Under the pieces are notes generated by a model. It saw only the letters and a list, made by a program, of their open reading frames with translations. It did not search any database and was not told where the DNA came from. 64,000 nt of DNA from Diospyros lotus. Lineage: Eukaryota > Streptophyta > Magnoliopsida > Ericales > Ebenaceae. Of this stretch, positions 49,293-60,200 are shown piece after piece; position 1 is the stretch's first letter; every line of letters starts with the position of its first letter. The stretch is from assembly GCF_014633365.1 (NCBI RefSeq), contig NC_068339.1, forward strand, positions 873,001-937,000, in the 5' to 3' direction. The position numbers and the translations under genes are program-made.

Positions 49293-52200
49293 ATGGGAGA
49301 TTCGAGAAGCAGCTACGAATGCATCAGAAATGCAAGAATTCTGGAGAACCAGGTCTGTGTGTGTGTGTGTGTGTGTAATTTTGTGTTTAAAACCTTAAAT
49401 TACTTTTTAATGTGAAGAACAGGCTCGATTGGCCGCACTGGGACTGCAAAAGACGATCTCAGAGCTCCGGCGCATTGCTTCACCGGCAAAATCAGTGAAG
49501 ACCCATGTCCAGAAATTCCAAAAAGTCGACTATAGCTCCATTCCCCCGCGCCGCTCTCCGAGGTTGAACCGTTCAAGCCTGTTGCCGACAACGCCATCGT
49601 TCGATCAGCGCATTCCCCTCCGGCGATCCAGTCAGTTAAGAGGGACATTAAGTGAACCGCCAATATCAACACGTCGAAGTACCTATTCAGTTTTCTTATC
49701 GTTTCTTAACAAATCCAGTTGATTTGGAGATATACTACATTATGTTCGACTTATTTCCCAAGACAAGATGAATATCTGCTTCTATTCATTTATGGTTTAA
49801 GGGAAAAGGCGGAGTGAAGACGTTACGCCCAGTAAAGGGGAAAAGAAGAAGCCTAAGCCGTTGCCGGAGCTGTCGCCGGAGGTTGTGGGTCGCCGTTGCG
49901 CCAGCAAAAGCAGGGGCACCATCTACCACTCTGTTTTTGGAATTTGCTGCCACTTTTGCAGGTTCGCTCTCAAGATTTTCCCACTGTTCAAATAAACAGG
50001 AGACTCAAAACAATAAATCTATATTGCTTTAGCTGAAAACGGCAGACGATTCGTGCAGGTGATAAGCGTATAACATAATCAAGAGTTGAACTTAATTACT
50101 TGAAGTATCCTAATCTTAACACCCACAATTATCAACTTATGAGTCTTTCTAGTTATTGTCACTCTCATTATGCTCAATATCTTCAGACTTCAGTGGTCCA
50201 AGAGAAAACTAACTGTTCATTTCTTGATCAGTATTTGTTTTTGTTATGCCTGCTAAAATAAAGGAAAATAAATGCCACGTGGCAACCCAGGAGCTGCCAC
50301 CTGGCTGCTTCATGCAGCCAGGAGGCAGCCACTATGGCCGCTTCCCTCCCCCACGCTGCCAGCGGCAGCGTGGCCAAAGCTGGGGAGCTCCCCCCCACCC
50401 CCGAGAGACTCTCTCGGGGGTATTCCATTGGGAAAAGGAGGGGGCACCTCCCCCTCCCCCCACACTGCCACGCTGCCGCGTGGCCAAAGAAGGGGGCATT
50501 CCCCCCTTGATACGCAGCAGCGTGGCTGCAGAAGGGGGGCTCCACCCCCCACCCCCGAGAGACTCTCTCGGGGTATTCTCACGCCCCCGAGAGACCTCTT
50601 TCCGGGGTACTTCATACTCCCGAGAGAGGTCACTCGGGGGTGCCTAATATGCGCCTTTGCGTGCGCACTCGTGGATGCTTCCGTGAGCGCTCGACCATGC
50701 ACCCTCACGTCAACAACCTCGTAAGACTTGGTCAAAACTGCCTCCGAGATACTCGCCAAGAAAATCGGGTCATTCGACATATGGATGCCCCTCTCATTGC
50801 TATAAACAGGGGTCTTTTCCTCTCATTTGAGAGGCAATCTCTCACTCTCGTACTTACATTTTTACCTTCAAACATTTTACTTCTATGAAGGTCTGACTTA
50901 GGCATCGGAGAGTCCACGCGGGGATTCTCACTCACACCCCTAATCGATTTTCTTTCCAGCAGGTCATCCATTGCTTTCAACCTAGCCAAGGGGCTCATCC
51001 ATCGCTGCCGTGACCCCCGAGAGGCTCATCCATCGCTATCGTGACCCCCCCCAGGAGATTCATCCATCGCTGTCGTGACCCCCTAGGAGACTCATCCATC
51101 GCTGTCACTCCACTCCGGAAGACTCACCCATCTCTCCCGATAATTACTCATCGTTTGGACAATCCACACGTTACTCGTACCCTCGAAGGAGTCATCCCCT
51201 GAGTGAGTCATCCTTTGCTCAGATACACCCCATAGGAGTCATCCATCATTCGGATCAGCCATACTAGGGTCATCCATCAGTAATTTCCCCTTTTACAAAT
51301 TTATTATTGTAACCGTGTAACAACAGTTTTTATAATGAATTTAAGTTTGTGATTTGTGAATTCATTCAAGTTATGTTTGAAATTTCCTGGTTATCATGAG
51401 TGATCTTAGTGTTGGTCTGCATCATGCAAATTCAGGCAAAAGACATTGTGTGGTGAAGTAGATTGCAAGCGGTGTGGTAATTTTGATGTGGATGAACCCT
51501 GCATAGGTCAGTGTTACACTGGAAATTCCTGTCTAAATTCCAAAAAACTCAAGTAGTTTTAACATTTGCAAATATTTCATGAACAGGCAAGACAGACTGT
51601 TCATCATGTCACTCCAGCTATGGTGTTCTCTGCCGTGGTTGTCTCAAGATTAGATATGGAGAAGGTAAGCCGTAATTTCCCAGTTTCTCACTTTTAACTA
51701 GAAAGATGTAATTGGAGCTGAAAATGCTAGCATCTACTGCAAATGAGATAATAGTTTAGTTTCATGATTCGAGTCAATTGAATTTGGGCCATGATTTATT
51801 GTTTCTATTGGAATCATCATTACACATGCGTACAATAACAACAACAACAACAACTTGGCAAGCATTAATACAACCATATAACCATATGGGGTCGGCTACA
51901 TGGATGTCAATTGTTGTACGTAGCTTTAGAAAGAAACGACTAAGAACACACTTTCCCTTTACATGAGTCTATGCCAGAAATGGAGGAGGTGAGAAGAAAT
52001 AAGCAATGGATGTGCCCTCACTGCATAGAGGATAAAGGAATTAATCCACACTGGATATGTAACAGGTACACTAGTCACTGTTCCAATTGATTTTCCCATA
52101 CCCCTTTCATGTTCAAAAAATATATGATATCCTCAAATATCCTGTTCATGCACTCTTTTTGTCAATAGTTCGTTGTGCTTAAGGAAGAGAAAGATGGGTG

Positions 52201-52395
52201 CAACTGGGATTGCCATATTCCGAGGTTTGCATGCACTTCATAAGATTGTTAAATTGCAATTCATTCAGAATCAAACCTTGTAGCATGCAAAGTGTTTAAT
52301 TCTTTTGGATGGTTTGATCTGTAGCTAGGGAGATGGGATACAAATCAGTGGCGCACATGCTAATGGATGAGCTCCGGCGAGCAAAGCACAGATGA
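49293..52395 (+). CDS. CDCA7-like zinc-finger protein (zf-4CXXC_R1)
   Basis: Exons 49293-49352, 49423-49678, 49802-49961, 51436-51506, 51587-51664, 51978-52065, 52169-52224 and 52325-52395 join to 279 aa with consistent phases. The N-terminal half is basic with PRRSPRLNR and KRRSEDVTPS, typical nuclear low-complexity sequence. The C-terminal half is the Cys-rich domain: CCHFCRQKTLCG, DCKRCGNFD, CSSCHSSYGVLCRGC, WMCPHCIEDKG, WICNSSLCLRKRK, ATGIAIFRARE and VAHMLMDEL. CDCA7 proteins recognise hemimethylated CpG and partner the DDM1/HELLS remodeller in maintaining DNA methylation. Exon 6 is read from 51978, because the nearer AG would put a stop in frame. The intron 1 donor is followed by a (GT)n run, and intron 3 carries a solo LTR. 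Confidence 0.94.
50401..50640. repeat. Four hairpin-forming direct repeats inside the solo LTR
   Basis: Each copy is a near-palindrome of the CCCCGAGAG...CTCTCGGGG type followed by GTATTC or GTACTTC. Spacing is irregular, about 150, 33 and 34 bp. They could fold in RNA as strong stem-loops. Confidence 0.7.
50998..51110. repeat. Tandem CATCCATCGCTGTCGTGACC-type repeats inside the solo LTR
   Basis: Four imperfect units of about 30 bp, each with TCATCCATCGCT and followed by a C-run. Further single TCATCCAT motifs follow to about 51280. Confidence 0.75.
51830..51912. repeat. Possible SINE remnant in CDCA7-like intron 5
   Basis: An (AAC)n run followed by CATATGGGGTCGGCTACATG resembles the conserved segment GGGGTCGGCTACATG known from plant Au-type SINEs. 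No full element with box A/B was found. Confidence 0.4.
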
Positions 52396-52476
52396 TGAGT
52401 TTTGCAAAATTTTGGACGCAACTGTGAGCAAGTAAACTGTAAAACTAACTACATAAGATGCAGATGCAGTCTCGGG

Positions 52477-52881
52477 GATAAATAACATAAATGATCACTC
52501 AACTTTGTATTAAGATATAAAAAAATTATTAAATTTTAATTTGCAACTAAAATGTCACTGAACTTAAATTTAGTATGCAATTCTATAAGTATTGTCAGTT
52601 GTCATTAAAAGAGACTAATGAGATATTGATGTGACTAATAACATAGATGGTTAAACAACACGAATGATCATTAAACTTTGCATAAAAATACAAAAAATGT
52701 CACTTAACTTTGTATTAAATTATAAAAATATCAATATTTCATTAATGGTAATTGACGATAATTATAAAATTATATATTAAATTAAAATTTAATAATCTTT
52801 TGATTACAAATTAAAGTATTAAAGTTTACTAAACTTTTTATGTCTTAGTGTAAAGTCGGTAATCGTGCATGCTATTTAACC
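52477..52881. mobile_element. Foldback/nested MITE, about 400 bp
   Basis: The left end GGATAAATAACATAAATGAT (then CACTCAACTTT) mirrors the right end read backwards (GGTTAAATAGCATGCACGAT, TACCGACTTT). A third related end, in direct orientation, is at about 52649 (GGTTAAACAACACGAATGAT). This suggests nested or tandem copies. Confidence 0.6.
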
Positions 52882-52889
52882 TAAGTCTT

Positions 52890-54210
52890 TGTTCCAATCT
52901 CTCTATCTGGTTTGGTGTTCAAAACTTCAAATTTGTATTTTAATAGAAGTAACCAAAAGCTTTCTTTATATGGCAATTTGCTAATCGGAAGTGACTACTG
53001 GAATTGAAGATCCCTGTGATCACACTCATACAGATCGACTCAAATTTGGTTTGGTACTTTTCTGAGATCGATCTGATTTTGTGTCTGCTCGGATCAGTTT
53101 CAATATCCATTCGAAATTTAATTTATCGACTGTGGTTTTGAAGTTCAAAATTTTGGTTTTGCGACAACATTTGGCAAAACTTATATTTTTATATTTTTTT
53201 AATGTGATTATTCAAATTTTTTATTATTTTGATTACAATCTTATACTTGTATTTTTCAAGTCAATTTAACTCTTATATTTTAACATATTTTTTGTGTGAC
53301 AGCTTAAATTTTTTATTATTTTGATTACACCTTTAAACCTTGAAAGATGATTTTCCTACCCGTTACGAGTACCACTTTGATTGGTAAATTCAATAGTTTT
53401 CAACATTTTTAATAGAATCATTTGCATTTCTTTCCGGTTGGTATTTTTCTAGATAAAATTATAATTGTCATTAATCATAATTAAGGTTTGAATTATGTTT
53501 ATGCAAACTTGACCTAAATTACTAGATTTATCAAATCTATTTATAATTATGTTAGAGTTAGAATGAGGTTGGTCAAATTATAATTAGTCTTAACCTCAAT
53601 TCCACAAAATAGTTGGAGTAAATAAGACAAAATTTTATATTTTAAGTTGTAGGATTTAATTTCACTTGTTTTTTATTATAATGTAAAAAAAAAAAAAAGT
53701 GTTTATGCTTTGGAAAATAAAAATATATATTTTTTATCCTAAATTTTTGAAAACATGAATTTATTTAATCTTGAAGCCTTTAATTTAAAAATATTTTACG
53801 TTTAGCCAAGTTCTATGCGAATATCTTTTTGGTCAACGTTAAATTCTAAATGCTTCTCATAAGAGTTATGATGCACGGAAATATCTTGGAAGTACTGTTT
53901 TAATATTTTTAGGATATTTCTTATATTGAAACATCAAGAGACATCAAAAAAAATATTTCTAAGTCATTTTTGTAATTTAAAAAAAAAATTAGACTGTTTC
54001 GTAATATTAAAAAAATATTAAAAATCCTTTCCAAGCATTTTTGTCTATGAAGAGGTTAGAAATTTTCGTATCTCTAATACATTACGAAATTTTTGTTTAT
54101 TTTCGAATTTATATTTTTGGCCACGAAATTTATATTTTTTGACTGTATACTCCTAGCATTATTCTACTGTAATTGACTGATTTGGTCCGTTAACAGACAT
54201 CACAAGAGAG
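52890..54210. other. AT-rich spacer before DJA4
   Basis: Low-complexity A/T sequence, no exon recognised. Ends in a (TC)n run (about 54231-54250) in the leader of the DnaJ gene. Confidence 0.5.
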
Positions 54211-54262
54211 AGAAGCGTAAACAAGAGCTCGCTCTCTCTCTCTCTCTCTCGGTGCGGCGGCA

Positions 54263-57200
54263 ATGCCAATTATCCAAACTCAGAGCTATGGCAACTGGAA
54301 GGCTTCAATCTCCGCCTACAATCCTCCTCGGCTCTCTAGTTCCGCTGCTCATCGCCTCAAATCCGTACCACTCCTAACTCTCGACAAGACCGTGTTGCGC
54401 CCGGGCTCCACCGCGGACTCGACCTACCTTCGCCTAAATTACCGCCGCGTAAGCCGCCGTTGCAAACCTTCTGTAGCAATCAGAGCGGCAGCAAGAGGTT
54501 CCGATTACTATTCTACCCTCAATGTCGGTAGAAGTGCGAGCTTGCAGGAGATCAAGGCCTCCTATCGCAAACTTGCTCGCAAGGTCCCCCATTCCCCCCT
54601 CCGTTGCCCTCATATCTGCGTATCTATTTTGTGTATATATATTTATATTTCATTTCGGACTGCATAAATTGAAATATGTTCACATATCATGTTGTAGAAT
54701 CTGTTCCCTAAAAGATGTGGCGTTCGTTATTTATTATTTGTGATGTTTGTTGTTTTAAATTGGACCATTTGGAAACTTGGAAATATGTTATGTACTGGAT
54801 AACATGCATCCTTCAATGTATACCAGCATGTGCATATTATTGTTCCGCAAGTATAGCATACTCGAAGAATTCAGTGTGTAAGGAACCTTCCCTCAATGAG
54901 TTTCTTCTTGTGGTAGTTGTTTGTTGGACGTTCAAGAAGGAATGAGAAGGAAATAAATTTAAAAATGGTTTCTGATCGATGATGTTGCTGTAGATACACT
55001 AGCATTTTTTCTTTTTACCTTTCCATTTTTAGGCAATATGGTTTGTGTTTTTGCTATTAAAAGGTGGTTCAAGCAAAATTTGCAAAGCTTTTAAAGAGGA
55101 ATCTGTGAAGTTTGATCTGCTGTGGAGTCGTGCTTATCTAGTAGCTATAACTGGGGACAAATGGTTCCATTGCATTCAGGATTATGTACATATGATGAGA
55201 GAAGTTTTATGCTACACTGGAATGTTGGTGTTCTTTGATCCAAAAACAAGTAGCTTTGAAGGTTTAAGGGAATAAGACTTCTGTCATCTAGTAGAATAAG
55301 ATGTATATTTAGTTGTAACTATTCAATTGAAAAATCATTAGTGCACATGGATTATTTGAAAGTGTAGATTTAGAGTTAGTTTAATGGCTTTCTCTTGAAT
55401 GTAACCAGATTAAAATTATCAAAGATGACATGTGTTTGTTTGGTTTTCACGACAACTAACCAGCTTGCATGCTAACACTCTTTGATTTTAACATCCAGAT
55501 CATCTCACTGAAATGTGCAGATATCTTATTTGCTTTGTTTACACTTTATGAACTTCAGTATGAGGATAAAATCTAAGCTGTGGCATTTTTTCTCCTTGAT
55601 TGGCTACATATTCAGTTTTTGCAAGCTTCAAAGTGTAGATCTATCTGTCTATTTTAATAAACTTTACAGGGTAAACTGTGTTAAAATGTGGTTAATACAC
55701 TGGTGTCCTGCCAGCGTGACGCTGTTAACTCCTAAATGTAGGCTTTTCTGTTAGGCAACAGAGGTTTACTCATGGAACCTTGTACATTTCTTGAGCTGAA
55801 ATCTTCCATTCCAACAGTGCTATTAGTTAATGTCTTGTTTGGCTAATAATTGGATGTGCTTGTTGTTTGTTAAGATACAGAAAAAAAGAAACTGACGGTG
55901 AATATAACAACTTCCTAGACAATGTAAAACTGGTGCAGGCTTTTTTAGTTCAGCACAAACAAACAAAGATGGACACAAGCCTGTGCTTGTGTGCTTATTG
56001 TAGCTATGCTGAGATAACTAAATGTTGTTTTTTGTTATACTGGAAAAGTAAGATTTGGAAAAGTAAGATTATTGAGATCTCCATGTTAAACTAAAGATAC
56101 TTGGTTTTTCTTTCCTTTTTATGTTCATCCTGATCCAAATATAGTAATTTATTGTATTTTTTATTCAATCATTTTTTTTGGGGGCATATTATCTGGTTCC
56201 TTTTTGCAATAGTATTATTGTGATAACCTGAACAGTGTAACCTTTAGTTGGTTCTCATATAATTCTTAAAGATTCTGTTCCTCCACAATGTTGCACTTCA
56301 TTTTCAGCAATTCCATGAATTGCATTTATTGGTATAAAATTTTATATGTTGATTTTTGAGCACATACTGCTGAACATCCTTGGTGTGTAACAGTATCATC
56401 CAGATGTGAACAAGGGCCCTGATGCTGAAGACAAATTCAAAGAGATAAGTGCTGCATATGAGGTAACCCTATCTCGTATTCCATTCTCTTCCCCAAATCC
56501 ATGCACAGAGTGAAAATTATTAACCCCCACAATCCTTTACTTAGTCCTTCCAGAAGTTGTTGGATTCACCAGTACCGCAGCCCAGGAAAGATCCTTTTGT
56601 GCAATATATTCCCTAGAACTCACTGTTCATGTTTTATTGAGAGTACTTCTCATTCCATCTGGTGATATAAATTGCTTTGATCTGGGCTAATCTTTTCAGA
56701 CGTTTATATGACCACATTAAGGCTGATTTTGAGAGAACACAGCACTTAATGTTTAATGGTTGTTTTTCCTTTCTTTCTTGTGGTATAATAAAGCATCTGT
56801 GTAGGTCCTATCAGATGATGAGAAAAGATCTTTATATGATCGCTTTGGTGAGGCAGGTTTGCGTGGTGAATATGAAGGGTCAGATGCTAGTTCGCCTGGG
56901 GTAAGATGCAGGTTATGTTATGTCAAAATGATAATCCCGCTTTCCGCTTTCTCTTTATTAAAATTATCTAATGCTTCTAGGTGGACGCTTTTGAAGTCTT
57001 TGATGCATTTTTTGGTGGGTCAAATGGGCTTTTTGGAGGACAGGATGAACCAGAATTCATTAACTTCAATTTGAGAAACAAGGGTGTCCAAGATCTGGAC
57101 ATTCGGTAATCATCTATGTCCAATATCTTGCATTGAAGCTTAAATAGATACTTATTTTGTTGTAGAGAGGTAATCGTAAAGTTTGTGAAAGTAGGTGAGT

Positions 57201-60200
57201 AACCTCTAAACCTGTTCTACAGACCGGGCATTTTGAACCACTACACTCTTTGTTAGCACAATTAATGGAGTTTAACACAATAAGGTGGGTGAATTGGCCG
57301 TGAAGGTTTTGACAAATATATATAAACTAAAATGAGGAACAAAAAATTAATGAGTACAGGGATAGAGAGTGCAAACACGATGATTTATAGTAGTTTGGTT
57401 TATTCCCAGCTCTGTCCACTCCTTTAGCTCCAACTAGAGATTTCAATCCACTATCTTGAAACTAAGATACAATCACTAGTTGATCTGGTACTTGCTCACC
57501 TACAACAGTTTTTCTATCCCTAAAACTCTCAAGAAAAAAAAAAAAAAAAAAAACCAGAGTTTTAATATCATGCTTTGTCATTCAAAGCTTTCAATTTGAC
57601 CTAGAGAGCGGAAGACTATTTGTGAGGTTGCAAAGTTTGGAAATTACTTCATAATCACATCATGATATCTTAATTCTTGATTTGTGTTCCTAATTTCTGG
57701 CATCAGCTAGTCTTGAAATCTGAATCCATTTGTCTCAGCTTGTGATTGGTTTTCTTCTTTATAAGATTTGTTGCTTTACACTCTTGTTGCAGATATGACC
57801 TGTATTTGAGCTTTGAAGAATCCATTTTTGGGGTAGAGAAGGATATTGAAGTTTCTTTTTTCAAGACTTGTGATAATTGCAGTGGCACTGGTGCCAAATC
57901 TAGCAGTTGCATAAAGTTGTGCAATGAGTGTGGAGGTAGAGGAGGGGTGACTAAAACTCAGAAAACACCTTTTGGAATTATGTCTCAGGTATCTATATGA
58001 TACTTAAGATGACCAGTAATAGCATAACAATTGTCTGCATCATTTGTCCTTTTTCTTGCTCTTATTCTCCAGGTTGGTTTTACATAATATTTTTTTGGGA
58101 ATGGTTTTACATATTTTCCGTTACTACTTCTGGAAGCACTGAACTATTGTTTATTATGCTATCCTGAGGGCAAGCCTTAGTAGCAACTATAAGTTTTCTC
58201 TTTTGTAGATAAAGGTCATGGTTTTGAGTTGTGGAAACTCTCTTTACAAAAATCAAGGTTAAGGTTGCATACAAAAACGACCCTCCATGCAAAGCAGGGA
58301 GTCAAAAAATTTCAGAAAATACATTAAACTATCAATTAAAAACATCAATGTTGTGATGTATGTGTATGCGCGATGGAATTATTGAGAAAATTTCAGAAAA
58401 TACATCAATCTTTACTGATAATACTCTGTATGGTTAAAATACTCTGTATGGTTTAACGGAAGAGGATGTGAATCTGGTTCCACACTGATAGGTTAAGCCT
58501 CCTGAGCCATCAATCTTTACTAAAAATACTCTCTATGCATTCTTTCTCTTGAATAAGCCACATTTCTCTGCTTCTACAAAATTATATTACCACAGGTTAT
58601 ATCTAATTTAAAAGCTATCAATTTATATCTAATTTCCAATTTCCATTTTTCAATAAATAATACCTGTTATTACTCCCAAGGTTTTTATTGACCCAATATT
58701 TTAGAATTCACGTGGGGAGATAGTGTCATGACATCTGTTATTATCTGCTAGTTATTATTTCAAGATTCATTTCCTGTTTATGACATATCTTTTATAGATG
58801 ATATTTCATGCTTTCTAGGTATCTATTTGCTTGAAGTGTGGTGGTGATGGGAGGTTAATAACTGATCATTGCCGAAGATGTGGTGGCAATGGTAAAGTCA
58901 AATCAAAGCGAAGTATTAAAGTGGTCATTCCACCTGGCGTTACTGATGGAGCCGCAATGCAAATTCAAGGAGAAGGAAGCTTTGATAAGAGAAGGTCTGA
59001 AATTAAAATTTAAATAGAGGGTTTTCTATCATCATTATTATAACCTTTTCACTTGTATGATGTAACTGAATCATTAAACTCGTGTATGGCTTCAAAATCA
59101 ATGTAATTTGGCCATTTTTTCTGTTTGGGGATGTATTTTAGTGCAGTGACTCCACAATTTCATTGTATGAAGCACTCTAGGGAAAGAAAAAAAATAAGTG
59201 AGATAAAGTTTAATGATGAATTAGTAATTGATTATGGGTTTTAACTTCCATCCAGGGATAGTTATATTTGGATAATCTTCTGAACATAGACCATATAGTT
59301 AATAGTTGCTGGTAGATGTCTTGCTGCTTATTAGAACTGTGATGTTGCTTTGGAGACCAGAAGACTTAACCACAACTTACTGGCTAGTTATGGGTCTAAT
59401 ACAAAGTGCTTTGGTGCTTCATATATCTAATCTTAAATGCTGTTCTTCATTATGTTACTGAAACACCTGTGCTCGTGCAGCCTTTTAGGTGTACCCTGTT
59501 TGTAACTTTGTATGCCTATAGTTGAACATCTCTTCTCCCCATTCCCATGACTCTTTGAATTCTTAAGCTGGTTTTTTTTTGTTATTTGTTCTTTTTTTTT
59601 TTTTTTGGTGCTTTCCTGTCATCAAATGTTTATTTTGATATTTTTTAGCATCTCCTCAGTTTTTTGCTGAGTTAGGGATAGTGGATTGCGTACAAATCAT
59701 GGAAATGGAAACCATGCTGGTGCACTGCTGATAATTTTTATTTCTTTCTTGACATGTCCTTTTTTTTTTTTTTTTCCATTGTATTTCTCTTGTTTTATGT
59801 TGCAATCTCAAAGCAAGTGGATGCTGGAATTATGGATGCAGGGCCTTAGCTGGTGATCTCTATTTAGTCCTCCATGTAGCTGAAAAACTTGGTATCTGGA
59901 GAGATGGTCTCAATCTTTATTCAAAAGTAAATATTGATTATACAGAGGCAATACTTGGGGCTGTTATTGAGGTAACGACTTTTCTCAGACATGCAACCAA
60001 GTTTTAGGCCATTTTGGCATTCTTGTTGTCAAGGTTAAGATAATAGCATTTCAGAAATGTTTTCTGTTGGGTGTCAAGGTTTGATGTTGAAGCATGAACT
60101 TTGTCTCTCATTGTGTGCACCACTTGGCAATGTTTTTTATATCCGCTCTTAGCATGATGAATTATCTGGGTTTTATATGTGTTAGTTCCTATTTATAATA

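Larger units (their letters stand above)
50242..51325 (+). mobile_element. Solo LTR, 1,084 bp, GC-rich, in CDCA7-like intron 3
   Basis: Starts TGTTATGCC and ends GTAACAACA (TG...CA), flanked by the 5-bp duplication GTTTT (50237-50241 and 51326-51330). It contains a 12-bp palindrome TGCCACGTGGCA (G-box) at about 50273, four variants of a CCCGAGAGACTCTCTCGGGG hairpin (about 50400, 50550, 50585, 50620), a TATA-like TATAAACAGGGG at 50801, and four copies of a CATCCATCGCTGTCGTGACC-like unit (50998-51110). The layout (hairpins, TATA, C-rich repeats) fits a Ty3-type LTR in sense with the gene. The high GC and CpG contrast sharply with the flanking intron. Confidence 0.88.

Noticed and set aside
50310..50780. 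Long Pro/Gly-rich frames on both strands (up to 156 codons)
   Set aside because: All lie inside the GC-rich solo LTR in the CDCA7-like intron; length results from high GC and few stop codons.
51970..51977. Acceptor AG at 51967 for CDCA7-like exon 6
   Set aside because: That site gives a frame with an early stop; the AG ending at 51977 keeps the conserved EMEEVR reading.
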